Source: JANSWP01 sp041941305 (GTDB lineage Bacteria > Bacteroidota > Bacteroidia > Chitinophagales > Saprospiraceae). Taken from it: a stretch of 64,000 nucleotides of DNA. Positions 24,331-34,914 of the stretch are shown in pieces. The stretch covers positions 1 to 64,000 of the forward strand of contig JBGTQJ010000032.1 in the NCBI GenBank assembly GCA_041941305.1, written 5' to 3'. Made by a program: the position numbers and the translations under genes. The notes beneath the pieces were generated by a model. That model made no database searches and was not told the origin of the DNA. It saw only the letters and a list, made by a program, of their open reading frames with translations. Numbering within the stretch: position 1 is the stretch's first letter; each line of letters starts with the position of its first letter.

Positions 24331-27300
24331 ATGAAGCTGCGACTACTTACTTTAATTTTCTCGCTATGTCTCTCGTTCGGCGCTTTCGCACAAGCAGTCG
24401 TATTTAAAGGCATACCAACTAAAAAATCAAACAAAGAAACACTAGATGCTCAGTTTGAAAAGTACGATATATTTCAAATTGATACTGAACCTATCAACGA
24501 GTACGCCAGGAATGCAGGAGAATATGTCTCCTTTAAACTTCAACTCGGTGATAAATACAATTGGGATTTGTACCTGACTCCGCACGATATGAGAGGGCCC
24601 AACTATATTCTCAACGTAGAAAAAGGAAATGGCATTGTAGAATCTATGCCAGTACCTGAGAACACTGCTTACAATGGTATAGAGGGAACAAATCATAAGG
24701 ATATTGCCACCATGACCGCCTCCAGGGACTATTTTTCGATCATGGTGAAAAAGAATGGCGAATTCTATTATGTAGAAGCTGCCAAATATATTGATGATAG
24801 TTATGGAGATGATATGTTTGTAGCCTACAAAGCTTCTGATGTAGTCCCATTGGAAAATGCGAAATGTATGGCTTTGAGTGTAGATGGTAAAATGCAGGAA
24901 TTACACCACAGTCATGATCATGACCATTCTGGAAAAGGTGGCAGTAACAATGCAGAATCACTGGCATGTAAGGAAGTCGAAATTGCACTTGCAGGGGATC
25001 TTGCAATGTACAATGCTTATGGTTCAGTAGGAGCAGTGACTGGTCAAATGACTACCGTTTTGAATAATGTTCAAACTAATTTTGACGACGAATTTGCGGA
25101 TGAATTGAAATTTATAATTGTTACCACTTTTGTAGTTACCAGTAATAACCCCTGGAATGCAAGTTCCAATCCTGGGACTTACCTTTCAAGTTTTAGACAA
25201 TGGGGAAATGGAGGTGGATTTGGAGTGCCAAAGGATGTCGCCACTTGTTGGACCAATATCAACTTTAACGGTGGAACGATTGGAATTGCCTATTTAAGTG
25301 GAGTTTGTAACAGCTTTGGATATAATGTTTGTGAAGATTTTACAGGCAATATGAACCTGTTGAGGGTATTGCAGGCTCATGAATTGGGACATAATTTTAG
25401 TTGTACACATGACCCTGGTGGAAGTGGTACTATCATGGCTCCAGCTGTAAACAACACCAACACCTGGTCTGGGCAATCGATTAGTCAAGTCAATAGCTAT
25501 GTGAGTTCTGGTTCTGGTGCATGTCTTACTGCTTGTGCAGCTGCGGCTCCTCCTTCAGCTAACTTTACGGTAACTCCACAAAATGGATGTGCTCCACTTA
25601 CTGTCAATTGTACAGATCAATCTACTAATAATCCAACATTCTGGAATTATACAGTCACCTTGAATGGAGCACCTATCGCCAATTCAACACAACAAAATCC
25701 AACCTTTACATTAACTGCTCCAGGTTGTTATGATATTACGTTGATAGCTACAAATAGCATTGGTTCGAGTGCACCATTTACACAATCTGTGACAGTAGAA
25801 GGAACGCCTAATGCTAATTTTACCTGGGTAAATGTGGGAACAGTCGTTACCTTTATAAATCTTACTACTCCAAATGAAGCTTGTTTGCCTCCAATTACCT
25901 GGTTGTGGGATTTTGGAGATGGCAATACAAGTACTGAATTCGAACCAACACATGTATATTCTACCGAAAACTTTTGGAATGTAACTTTAGTAGCTTCTAA
26001 TCCTTGTGGTACTTCCTCCTTCTTTCAGGAAGTTCACTCCTTTTTTCCACCAGTAGCGGATTTTGATGCAGATGCCTATTCTGGTTGTGTAGTCACTGAA
26101 ATTCAATTTGAGAACTTGGCCTCAAATAATAGTTTAAGTTTCAATTGGATATTTCAGGGTGGCGTGCCACCAGCTTCTTCTGATTTTGCCCCTTTAGTAG
26201 CATATCCTGCTCCTGGCACTTACGATGTCTCACTCGAAGTCTGCAATCCTGCAGGATGTGACATCATCGTAAAGCAAGATTTTATTGAAATCTTCGATCA
26301 GCCCACAGCAGACGCTGGCCCTACCAAATTGATTGATTGTAATAACCAGGAAATTGATTTAGATGGTAGTGGCTCTTCTCAAGGAAGTAATTTCACTTAC
26401 CTATGGACGACTACAGATGGAAATATAGTTGCCGGAGCAAATACCCTGATGCCAACGGTAGATGCATCAGGAGAATATTGCCTTGAAGTAATGGATAGCA
26501 ATGGTGATAACTGTCTGTCTTCTGATTGCGTACAAGTATTTGAAGATCTTTTGACACCTATTGCAGATGCAGGTCCAACCCAACAAATCGATTGTGCCAA
26601 TGCCATTGCAATATTAGATGGAACTGGCTCTTCCCAGAATGGAAACTTCTCCTATCTATGGACTGGACCAAGTATCATTTCAGGGGAAACAACATTAGAG
26701 CCTGAAGTAGATCAATCAGGTATCTATGTATTAACTGTAACCAATGATGATAATGGATGTACTTCAGAAGCAGAAACGGAGGTGACCGACAATATGGTAT
26801 CACCGATTGCAAGTGCAGGTCCTGGTATGACCATTGATTGTACCAATAGTGAGGTGACCTTGGATGGAACTGGCTCTTCTCAGGGGTCAAATTACTCCTA
26901 TAGTTGGTCAGGACCTGGAATCGTGATTGGAGGAAATTCAATGAATCCTTTGGTCAATATGTCTGGTGTTTATGAGATTTTAGTGACTGATTTGAGCAAT
27001 GGTTGTACAGAAACTTCTCAAACGATTGTTAGTGATAATTTCACAACACCAACCGCTGATGCTGGTGATGATCAAAATATAGATTGCGATACGCCTGAAG
27101 CAGAGTTGGATGGCACTGCCTCTTCTCAGGGAGCCAATTTCACCTACAACTGGTCAGGTCCAAATGTCATATCCGGAGGAAATACGACGACTCCAATTGT
27201 AGGCGCTTCTGGTACCTATACCATTGTAGTAACCAATACGGTGAATGGATGTACTGAATTTGCAGACGTAGAAGTATTTGGAGATTTCACTGATCCATTT

Positions 27301-30300
27301 GCAGATGCTGGTGCAAGTATGGTTCTGGATTGCAATACTACTTCTGTGAATCTGGATGGTAGTGCTTCTTCTCAAGGAGCCAACTTTACCTACAACTGGA
27401 CAGGACCAAGCATTGTTTCCGGGCAAAATACCCTGACACCAGAGGTAAATGGATCAGGAACTTATACTATTACGGTATTGGATACCAATAATGGTTGTAC
27501 TTCAACCGCAACGACAGAAGTAACAGGTGACAACACTGTTCCTACTGCCGATGCTGGTTCCAGTCAACAAATCGATTGTGGAAGTGCAGAAGTTGATTTG
27601 GATGGATCCGGCTCTTCGCAAGGTGGCGGAGAAACTTACCTCTGGAATGGTCCTGGAATTGTAAGCGGCGAAACGACTTTGACGCCAGTTGTGAATGCGG
27701 CTGGAACATATACAATTACAGTAACTGGTTCTAATGGCTGTACTTCAACTTCTGATGTAGAAGTCACAGAAGATTTAACCATTCCAACTGCCGATGCAGG
27801 CGATGATCTTGCAATGGCTTGTAGCGCTACTTCTGTTGTGCTGGATGGGACGAATTCTTCCCAGGGAACTAACTTTAGTTATAGCTGGGATGGTCCAGAA
27901 ATTATTTCAGGTGGAAACACACTTGAGCCAACAGTTGGACAAACCGGAGTTTATACTCTGACTGTAACCAATGACAATAATAATTGCACTTCTACCTCAA
28001 ATGTAGAAGTAACAGAAACACCTCCTCCAAGTACCTCTATTTCTGCTCAAACCAATGTAGATTGTAATGGAAATAACACTGGAGAAGCAACCGTTGCTGT
28101 CTCTGGTGGTTTATCTCCTTATGCTTATGAATGGTCTAGTGGTGGAACAGAAGCCACTGAAACTGAATTGGGTGCTGGTACATATGATGTAACTGTGACG
28201 GACTCAGACCAATGTACTTCTGTTTCAGAAGTGACCATAACAGAACCAGGAGTACTTGATCCAAATGCCTCAGCCACTAACCTAACCGCTGTTGGATCTA
28301 ATGATGGAACAGCAACAGCAGAACCAAATGGTGGAACTATGGATTACAGCTATTTGTGGGATAATGGTGAAACCACTCCAACCATTGAAGACCTGGCGCC
28401 AGGTGATTATACGGTCACTGTAACTGATGCCAATAACTGTACTTCGGAACAAACAGTAACGGTTGATCCATACGATTGTAGTCCTTTGACTATCGCCCTT
28501 TCAGGCCAAAATGCACTTTGTTTTGAAAGTGAAGATGGGGAAGCAACTGCCACCATTTCTAATGGGGCATCCCCTATTTCTTATGAATGGTCAAATGGTG
28601 ATATGAACCAAACTGCAACAGGCTTAACAGCTGGAACCTATACTGTTACAGCGACTGATGACAAAGGATGTGCTTTAATTGACGAAATAACCATTACTGA
28701 ACCTGCACTCCTGGAGGCTGATATTTCCAGTTCTCAAAATGTGGATTGTAATGGAAATTCTACAGGTTCTGCTACCGCAACTGCAGAAGGTGGAACACCA
28801 GGTTATTCCTACGCTTGGCCATCCGGTGGAACCAATGCAACAGAAAATGATCTGGAAGCAGGGACATATATAGTATCCGTAACCGATGACAATGGTTGCG
28901 AAACAACTACTGAAGTTACAATTACAGAACCAGACCCATTAATGGCAAATACTTCTTCTACCCACGAAACAGAAGTAGGTGCGAATGATGGAACAGCTAC
29001 TGCAGAACCTGAAGGAGGAACAGCAGATTATACCTACTTGTGGGAAGGTGGAGAAACTACCCAGACTATTACTGGATTGGCTCCAGGTGAATATTGTGTG
29101 ACCGTTACTGATGCCAATGGCTGTATTTCTGAAGAATGTATTACGGTCAATAGCTTCGACTGTGGAACCATTACCAGCAATTTTACTGTCTCGGATGTAA
29201 GTTGTAATGGTGGTAATGATGGTGAAACTACGGTTTCTATGACAGGTGGTACTGCGCCATACGCTTATGAATGGTCCAATGACGATACTGGAGAAACAAT
29301 TTCTGATTTGGCTGCTGGACAATACACAGTGACAGCTACTGATGACAATAACTGTGTCATTATCAGCTCAGTAACTATTCCCGAACCTGATCCAGTTACC
29401 ATTACAGTTCAATCTGTAAATGATGTAGATTGCCCTGGTGATGCCAACGGCTCTGCCAGCGTAGAAGCAAGTGGTGGTAATGATGGATTTACATACGAAT
29501 GGTCTGACGGTACGACTGGACCAACCATTAGTGATGTACAGGCGGGCACTTACACCGTTGTTGCAACAGACGCCAAGAACTGTACTTCCGAAATGGAAGT
29601 TGAAATTGGAACTGCAGATGATACAGAAGCACCTAATGTCATCACACAGGATATAACAGTTGTGTTAAACATGGATGGAGAGGCGACTATTACTCCAGAT
29701 ATGATTGACAATGGAACTACAGATAATTGTGAATTGACTTCTATTTCCTTAGATATCACTGATTTGAATTGTGACCATATTGGAGAGACCATTGTTACTT
29801 TGACGGGCGAAGATGCAACTGGAAATACTGCTTCCCAAACGGCAACAGTTACCGTTGTGGATGAAACTCCTCCAACCATGACTTGTCCGGATGACATTGT
29901 GACCAACAATTGTGCAGCTCCGGTGATTTATGATGTACCAACGGGCGAAGATGTTTGTGGAGTTGTAACCGTTTCTTTAATCGAAGGTTTACCAAGTGGT
30001 TCTGTCTTTCCAAGTGGTACAACTACTGTAAGATGGTCAGGTACGGATCCTTCCGGAAATGAGACCACTTGTAGTTTTGATGTAACTGTTTTAAGCGATT
30101 TGGCTTCTGATTCTGAATCAACAGAGCCAGATTGTAATGGTAATGGAACCGGAACAGCAACTTCGCTTCCAGGTGGAGGAACACCTCCTTATTCTTATGA
30201 GTGGAATGATCCAAATACACAAAATACACAAACAGCAGAAAACCTTTTTGCAGGAATTTATAGTGTGACGGTAACGGATGCTGTTGGTTGCCAGGTTGCT

Positions 30301-30834
30301 GCCACAGTTGAAGTAACTCAACCTGACCCTGTAGAAGTGACTGGTGATGTTACAGATGAGACCAATGATGATATGAATGGGGCCATTGACATTACCCCCA
30401 CTGGAGGTACCAATTCAGGTTATACATTTGAATGGACAAAAGATGGTGACCCATACGCTAATACGGAAGATTTGGAAAATCTTTCCCAGGGTGAATATTG
30501 TGTGACCATTATAGATGAAAATAATTGTACTACCGAAGAGTGCTTCACTGTTACGATGATTGTAAATACCACAAATCCTGAACTGGAGCAATTGATATCT
30601 ATTCAACCAAATCCAACTTCTGGTTTGGTGAATGTGAATTTCAAACTCAATAGTTCCCGCAATGTTCAAATCCAGTGGTTTGACTACATCGGAAGAATGT
30701 TGATAGACCGTGCTCCTGAAGCTGTTACTGAAAGATCATTTACTTTTGATTTATCAGATTTGGCGAGTGGTGTTTATCTGGTGAGAGTGACTGTTGATGA
30801 AGATGTATTGGTGAAGAAAGTAGTGGTAGAATAA
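24331..30834 (+). CDS. Giant T9SS-secreted metalloprotease/adhesin with PKD, SprB and HYR repeats
   Basis: A 2167-residue protein exported by Sec (signal residues 1-20) and then T9SS. Residues about 210-400 form a zinc metalloprotease domain with HELGHNFSCTHDP at 350-362 (HExxHxxxxxH, reprolysin/metzincin-like). PKD-like domains follow (about 405-650; FGDGNTS). Next come seven tandem modules of about 82 residues (657-1230) sharing ADAG...IDC...LDG..SSQG.NF.Y.W. Then come SprB-type repeats (from about 1236, signature GTYTVTVTDANNC, roughly nine in all), a HYR-like stretch (about 1763-1923, TMTCPDD...CSFDVTV), two last SprB repeats, and a type A sorting domain (about 2086-2167, ending GVYLVRVTV...KKVVVE). 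Probable role: surface adhesion, gliding or extracellular proteolysis. It is followed by two strong hairpins. Confidence 0.85.
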   Translation: MKLRLLTLIFSLCLSFGAFAQAVVFKGIPTKKSNKETLDAQFEKYDIFQIDTEPINEYARNAGEYVSFKLQLGDKYNWDLYLTPHDMRGPNYILNVEKGNGIVESMPVPENTAYNGIEGTNHKDIATMTASRDYFSIMVKKNGEFYYVEAAKYIDDSYGDDMFVAYKASDVVPLENAKCMALSVDGKMQELHHSHDHDHSGKGGSNNAESLACKEVEIALAGDLAMYNAYGSVGAVTGQMTTVLNNVQTNFDDEFADELKFIIVTTFVVTSNNPWNASSNPGTYLSSFRQWGNGGGFGVPKDVATCWTNINFNGGTIGIAYLSGVCNSFGYNVCEDFTGNMNLLRVLQAHELGHNFSCTHDPGGSGTIMAPAVNNTNTWSGQSISQVNSYVSSGSGACLTACAAAAPPSANFTVTPQNGCAPLTVNCTDQSTNNPTFWNYTVTLNGAPIANSTQQNPTFTLTAPGCYDITLIATNSIGSSAPFTQSVTVEGTPNANFTWVNVGTVVTFINLTTPNEACLPPITWLWDFGDGNTSTEFEPTHVYSTENFWNVTLVASNPCGTSSFFQEVHSFFPPVADFDADAYSGCVVTEIQFENLASNNSLSFNWIFQGGVPPASSDFAPLVAYPAPGTYDVSLEVCNPAGCDIIVKQDFIEIFDQPTADAGPTKLIDCNNQEIDLDGSGSSQGSNFTYLWTTTDGNIVAGANTLMPTVDASGEYCLEVMDSNGDNCLSSDCVQVFEDLLTPIADAGPTQQIDCANAIAILDGTGSSQNGNFSYLWTGPSIISGETTLEPEVDQSGIYVLTVTNDDNGCTSEAETEVTDNMVSPIASAGPGMTIDCTNSEVTLDGTGSSQGSNYSYSWSGPGIVIGGNSMNPLVNMSGVYEILVTDLSNGCTETSQTIVSDNFTTPTADAGDDQNIDCDTPEAELDGTASSQGANFTYNWSGPNVISGGNTTTPIVGASGTYTIVVTNTVNGCTEFADVEVFGDFTDPFADAGASMVLDCNTTSVNLDGSASSQGANFTYNWTGPSIVSGQNTLTPEVNGSGTYTITVLDTNNGCTSTATTEVTGDNTVPTADAGSSQQIDCGSAEVDLDGSGSSQGGGETYLWNGPGIVSGETTLTPVVNAAGTYTITVTGSNGCTSTSDVEVTEDLTIPTADAGDDLAMACSATSVVLDGTNSSQGTNFSYSWDGPEIISGGNTLEPTVGQTGVYTLTVTNDNNNCTSTSNVEVTETPPPSTSISAQTNVDCNGNNTGEATVAVSGGLSPYAYEWSSGGTEATETELGAGTYDVTVTDSDQCTSVSEVTITEPGVLDPNASATNLTAVGSNDGTATAEPNGGTMDYSYLWDNGETTPTIEDLAPGDYTVTVTDANNCTSEQTVTVDPYDCSPLTIALSGQNALCFESEDGEATATISNGASPISYEWSNGDMNQTATGLTAGTYTVTATDDKGCALIDEITITEPALLEADISSSQNVDCNGNSTGSATATAEGGTPGYSYAWPSGGTNATENDLEAGTYIVSVTDDNGCETTTEVTITEPDPLMANTSSTHETEVGANDGTATAEPEGGTADYTYLWEGGETTQTITGLAPGEYCVTVTDANGCISEECITVNSFDCGTITSNFTVSDVSCNGGNDGETTVSMTGGTAPYAYEWSNDDTGETISDLAAGQYTVTATDDNNCVIISSVTIPEPDPVTITVQSVNDVDCPGDANGSASVEASGGNDGFTYEWSDGTTGPTISDVQAGTYTVVATDAKNCTSEMEVEIGTADDTEAPNVITQDITVVLNMDGEATITPDMIDNGTTDNCELTSISLDITDLNCDHIGETIVTLTGEDATGNTASQTATVTVVDETPPTMTCPDDIVTNNCAAPVIYDVPTGEDVCGVVTVSLIEGLPSGSVFPSGTTTVRWSGTDPSGNETTCSFDVTVLSDLASDSESTEPDCNGNGTGTATSLPGGGTPPYSYEWNDPNTQNTQTAENLFAGIYSVTVTDAVGCQVAATVEVTQPDPVEVTGDVTDETNDDMNGAIDITPTGGTNSGYTFEWTKDGDPYANTEDLENLSQGEYCVTIIDENNCTTEECFTVTMIVNTTNPELEQLISIQPNPTSGLVNVNFKLNSSRNVQIQWFDYIGRMLIDRAPEAVTERSFTFDLSDLASGVYLVRVTVDEDVLVKKVVVE

Positions 30835-30845
30835 TTGAATTTATT

Positions 30846-30878
30846 AAGTTTTGGAGCTTTTCCTAAGCTCCAAAACTT
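30846..30878. terminator. Terminator, 14-bp perfect stem
   Basis: AAGTTTTGGAGCTT (30846-30859) pairs with 30865-30878 around TTCCT, 12 bp after the stop of the T9SS gene. Its core is shared with the terminator at 4478-4509. Confidence 0.8.
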
Positions 30879-30882
30879 CAGG

Positions 30883-30921
30883 AAGGGCTTGGTTTCTCCA
30901 TGGAATCAAGCCCTTTTATTT
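30883..30921 (+). terminator. Second intrinsic terminator with T-rich tail
   Basis: AAGGGCTTG (30883-30891) pairs with CAAGCCCTT (30907-30915), followed by TTATTTTTC. With the preceding hairpin it forms a tandem terminator after the 6.5-kb gene. Confidence 0.7.
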
Positions 30922-30954
30922 TTCAAAATCCGCTATCTTACCCCAAAAAACAAA

Positions 30955-31698
30955 ATGAAAAAATTCTTGAAATGGTTGGGCATCCTAATTTTTGCCCTTG
31001 TACTGGTTGTATTTATTGTTGGATTAATTGCCAATGAATCCAAACCGACAGGTACTCCTTCACCAGAAGCAGATGCCCTGGCACAAAAAATGATGAATGC
31101 GGTAAATTCAACGGCCTGGGATACTACCGATGTGATTCAGTGGACTTTCAAAAGCATGCACGATTTTATTTGGGATAAGCCAAGAAATTTGGTTCAGGTA
31201 AGTTGGGAAGATGTAAAAGTGCTATTGAACACCAAGACGATTTCCGGTAAAGCCTTTAGAAATGGAGAAGAGTTGGCTGATGATGAAGCTCGCGAATTGA
31301 TTCAAAAAGCCTGGGGGTATTTTTGCAATGATTCTTTTTGGTTGAATGCTCCAATTAAAGCTTTTGATGAAGGCACAACAAGAAGCTTGGTGACTTTAGA
31401 AGATGGTCGCGAAGGACTAATGGTTGCCTATTCTTCAGGAGGCGTCACTCCAGGAGATGCTTATGTATGGATTTTGGACGAAAATGGATTGCCGACCAGC
31501 TACAAAATGTGGGTGAGTATCATTCCGATTGGCGGAATGGAATTTACATGGGAAGCCTGGGAAACGATGTCAACGGGTGCTAAAATTGCCACACTGCACA
31601 AAAGCAAAATTTTGGAATTAGACATTACAAACCTGAAAACTGGAGAAAATTGGAGTGAATTTGGTTTAGATGGAGATCCTTTTCAGGAGCTCTTTTAA
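30955..31698 (+). CDS. Membrane-anchored protein of unknown function
   Basis: A 247-residue protein starting at MKKFLKWLGILIFALVLVVF; the frame is open from 30835, but that part covers the tandem terminator. One N-terminal membrane helix (residues 7-27) anchors a soluble domain of about 215 residues rich in Trp and acidic residues (for example VQVSWEDVKVLLNTKTISGK and MEFTWEAWETMSTG). It resembles small Bacteroidota proteins of unknown function; I name no family. TATCTTAC at 30934-30941 may be its -7 element. A 20-bp inverted repeat follows. Confidence 0.7.
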   Translation: MKKFLKWLGILIFALVLVVFIVGLIANESKPTGTPSPEADALAQKMMNAVNSTAWDTTDVIQWTFKSMHDFIWDKPRNLVQVSWEDVKVLLNTKTISGKAFRNGEELADDEARELIQKAWGYFCNDSFWLNAPIKAFDEGTTRSLVTLEDGREGLMVAYSSGGVTPGDAYVWILDENGLPTSYKMWVSIIPIGGMEFTWEAWETMSTGAKIATLHKSKILELDITNLKTGENWSEFGLDGDPFQELF

Positions 31699-31749
31699 TA
31701 GTTTTGATTCAACAAATTGCTTTTAGGTTAAGGCACGATTGCTTCGAGT

Positions 31750-31805
31750 AGCAGGGTTTTGAACCCTGCCGGCACTTTGCTAATCGCAGGGTTCAAAACC
31801 CTGCT
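31750..31805. terminator. 20-bp perfect inverted repeat between convergent genes
   Basis: AGCAGGGTTTTGAACCCTGC (31750-31769) is exactly reverse-complementary to 31786-31805 around a 16-nt spacer. Each arm is itself nearly palindromic (GCAGGG...CCCTGC), so the region can fold as one long hairpin or two small ones. It separates convergent genes and could terminate both; the nested palindrome also resembles a REP-type element. Confidence 0.65.
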
Positions 31806-31867
31806 TCCCATGGTCTTTCTTTGAGAATGTACCGCTTACTTGATACTTTTAACGGAAAACTAGAAAA

Positions 31868-34630
31868 CTAGCCAAAAGCTCTGACCACTATATCTGCTTG
31901 TTGTTGCTCATGGACATTTTTAAAGCCAGTTGCTGGAGAAGCACTTGCCTTTCTTGCTACCAATTCCATATTTAATTCGCCGCAATACCAGGAAAGTACG
32001 TATTGCCATCCGCCCATGTTGGCAGGCTCTTCCTGGACCCATTTTATTTTAGCATTTGGGTATTTAGCATAGAGTTTTTCCAGTTGTACCAAAGGCATGG
32101 GGTATAATTGCTCCAATCGCACGATGGCTACATCTTCTCTTTTATCTGCTTGTTTTTTTGCCAATAGGTCGAAATAGATTTTACCAGTACAGAGTAAGAG
32201 TGTTTTGATGTTTTTGCCACTTCTGGGTTCAACTTCAGGATCGTCTATTACCTCTTGAAACCCTGTGCCAGTTGCAAAGTCTGCTATAGTAGAAACGACT
32301 TCAGGATGTCTCAATCCCGATTTAGGGGTCATCACTATCAATGGCTTTCGGAAGGGTCTGGCCAACTGTCGTCGAATGACGTGGAAGAAATTCGCTGGCG
32401 AGGTACAATTGGCTACTGTCATATTGTATTCAGCGCACAATTGTAAAAATCGCTCGACTCTTGCACTGGAATGCTCTGGTCCTTGCCCCTCATAACCGTG
32501 AGGCAAGAGCATCACCAAACCACTCATCCGCTGCCATTTACTTTCGGCTGCTGAAATGTACTGATCCACGATCGTTTGTGCACCATTGTAGAAATCTCCA
32601 AATTGAGCTTCCCAAATGACCAGGTGATCGGGGGTAGCCATGGAATAACCGTATTCAAAACCCAACACACCAAATTCAGATAATAGGGAGTTGTAAATCA
32701 GAAACTTACCTTGCTTCTTACGAATATGATTGATGCGATTGTATTCTTTGTCTGTTCCATCATCCAATAATACGGCGTGGCGATGACTAAAAGTACCCCG
32801 ACGTACATCCTGCCCACTCATTCGCACATTCTTGCCTTCTAAAAGCAAACTCCCATAAGCCATTAATTCTGCCATTCCCCAGTCCAGTTTGCCTGCATCC
32901 CACAATTTTTTGGCACTCTTTAAGACTCGCTTCACTTTTCCAATTGGATTTAAGTCTTCCGGGATAGTAAGCAAATGATTTACAATTTCCTCGACTACTT
33001 TTTTGTCTATTCCCGTTTTTGGGGAGGTCTCGAAATCCTTAATAGTAGTGGGTTGTTGCTTGAGTTTCCTCCAGGCTTCCTCAGGAGCCTGGTATTCGTA
33101 GGGCAATGGTTTTTCACGGACCTCATCCAAATGCTCCTGTAAATGTTTCCAAAACTCTTTTTCAAGTTGCTCTGCCAAATCTTTTTGTAAATCTCCTCTT
33201 TCGATCAACCGCTGGCTATAAATTTCCCTTGGGTTTGGATGTTTATTGATGATTGCATACAATTCAGGTTGTGTAAATTTAGGGTCATCTCCCTCATTGT
33301 GTCCGTGTTTTCTGTAACAAACCATGTCAATAAAGACATCATTGTTAAATTTTTGACGGTATTCCACTGCAAGTTCAACCGCAAAAATTACGGCTTCCGG
33401 GTCATCGCCATTTACATGAAAAACAGGTGCCTGAACCAAACTAGCTACCCCAGTAGAGTAGGTAGAGGATCGTGCATCATCCCAATTTGTGGTAAATCCA
33501 ATTTGATTGTTTATGACAAAATGAATGGTGCCACCTGTATAATAGCCTTCCAATTGGCTCATCTGGACGGTTTCATACATAACACCTTGCCCAGCGACAG
33601 CTGCATCTCCATGGATCAGGATGGGCAAAATCTTATCATAGTCACTTTCATACAAAATGTCAGCCTTTGCCCTTGCAAAACCTTCTACAATTGGATCGAC
33701 ACTTTCCAAATGCGACGGATTGGGGACTAATTTTAGGTGGACTTTTTTGCCCTCTGTTGTTTCAACTTGTGATGAAAAACCCAAATGATATTTCACATCG
33801 CCGTCACCAAAACTCAGATCTGGCACAGCGGTTCCTTCAAATTCATTGAATATTTGTTGATAGGTTTTGCCCATGACATTTGCAAGGACATTCAAGCGTC
33901 CTCTATGTGCCATCCCGATTACAAACTCTTCTACTCCTTCGCTGGCAGCTTTATTGATGATGGCGTCCATCGCGGGGATTGCCGTTTCACCTCCTTCCAG
34001 AGAAAATCGTTTTTGACCTACATATTTGGTATGTAAGAATCGTTCAAAACCCACAGCACCGTTGAGTTTTTCCAGGATTCGCCTTTGCTTTTTCAAATCT
34101 ATTCCAAAATTCTTTTCGATTGCTCTTTCCTCAATTTTTTGGCGAAGCCACCTACGCTTCTCCCGGTTTTCAATAGAGTGATATTCGAATCCAATATTGC
34201 CACAATAAATTTTTTCCAATTGGGCGATGATCTCCCGAAGGGTTCCACTTTTTATGCCTTTTACTTCGTCTCCTGCCTGAAAAACCGTGTCTAAATCTGC
34301 TTCCGACAATCCAAAATCACTCAAATCCAAATGAGGAAGTCGATTCCTTCTGGCTTTTATTGGATTGGTTGTAGAACGCAGATGCCCGCGGTTGCGATAA
34401 GCTTTAATCAGACTCCAGACTTGTCGTTCTTTTTTTAGAGACTGAGATGAAACAGTGCCTGCTTCATCAGCTGATTCTATTGCAGAACCATTGCTATTGG
34501 CTGCAAAATCAAAACCGCTAAAAAAGACCCGCCAACCTTCTTCTATGGATTCGGGATCTTGCTGATACTTTTCATACATGGATTCGATGAAAGTAGGATG
34601 GGCATTGAAAACGAATGAATAATCTGCCAT
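31868..34630 (-). CDS. sucA: 2-oxoglutarate dehydrogenase E1 component
   Basis: A 920-residue thiamine-diphosphate enzyme that decarboxylates 2-oxoglutarate in the TCA cycle and passes the succinyl group to the E2 lipoyl domain. The N-terminus has the typical docking segment (FIESMYEKYQQDPESIEEGW). The TPP region has GMAHRGRLNVLANV (about residue 240) and GDAAVAGQGVMYETVQMSQ, and the C-terminal transketolase-like half includes LLPHGYEGQGPEHSSARVER. Full length is normal for the family. The E2 gene is not adjacent on either side, so it stands alone here. The 20-bp inverted repeat at 31750-31805 lies downstream. Confidence 0.95.
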   Translation of the reverse strand: MADYSFVFNAHPTFIESMYEKYQQDPESIEEGWRVFFSGFDFAANSNGSAIESADEAGTVSSQSLKKERQVWSLIKAYRNRGHLRSTTNPIKARRNRLPHLDLSDFGLSEADLDTVFQAGDEVKGIKSGTLREIIAQLEKIYCGNIGFEYHSIENREKRRWLRQKIEERAIEKNFGIDLKKQRRILEKLNGAVGFERFLHTKYVGQKRFSLEGGETAIPAMDAIINKAASEGVEEFVIGMAHRGRLNVLANVMGKTYQQIFNEFEGTAVPDLSFGDGDVKYHLGFSSQVETTEGKKVHLKLVPNPSHLESVDPIVEGFARAKADILYESDYDKILPILIHGDAAVAGQGVMYETVQMSQLEGYYTGGTIHFVINNQIGFTTNWDDARSSTYSTGVASLVQAPVFHVNGDDPEAVIFAVELAVEYRQKFNNDVFIDMVCYRKHGHNEGDDPKFTQPELYAIINKHPNPREIYSQRLIERGDLQKDLAEQLEKEFWKHLQEHLDEVREKPLPYEYQAPEEAWRKLKQQPTTIKDFETSPKTGIDKKVVEEIVNHLLTIPEDLNPIGKVKRVLKSAKKLWDAGKLDWGMAELMAYGSLLLEGKNVRMSGQDVRRGTFSHRHAVLLDDGTDKEYNRINHIRKKQGKFLIYNSLLSEFGVLGFEYGYSMATPDHLVIWEAQFGDFYNGAQTIVDQYISAAESKWQRMSGLVMLLPHGYEGQGPEHSSARVERFLQLCAEYNMTVANCTSPANFFHVIRRQLARPFRKPLIVMTPKSGLRHPEVVSTIADFATGTGFQEVIDDPEVEPRSGKNIKTLLLCTGKIYFDLLAKKQADKREDVAIVRLEQLYPMPLVQLEKLYAKYPNAKIKWVQEEPANMGGWQYVLSWYCGELNMELVARKASASPATGFKNVHEQQQADIVVRAFG

Positions 34631-34730
34631 GAGAATAAAGTATTTGGGAAATTGAGTTCCTAAATAATTTGAGAGTTGCGAAATTTTAACAACTGCTCAA
34701 AGTGAACTCGAAAATGCTCCTTTATAAGAA

Positions 34731-34794
34731 AACCTGACAAATTGCTAAGTCCATGCTTCTTGCTCCTTAAACCAAATGTGCAATTTGTCAGGTT
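34731..34794. repeat. 14-bp perfect inverted repeat upstream of sucA
   Basis: AACCTGACAAATTG (34731-34744) pairs with 34781-34794 around a 36-nt loop. It lies between two minus-strand genes, after the stop-distal end of sucA's leader and before the beta-barrel gene's stop at 34915. It may terminate the latter or be part of the sucA 5' region. Otherwise 34631-34914 shows nothing clear. Confidence 0.5.
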
Positions 34795-34914
34795 GTTTAA
34801 ATTGAGCGCGAATATCGTGGAAATTTGGGAAAGTTGGAATCCCTAAAGGGATGAATTGCCAATAAAATAATAACTTTTGGGTTTAATTGGAGTTTCGATA
34901 ACCTTCCAGTTGAA

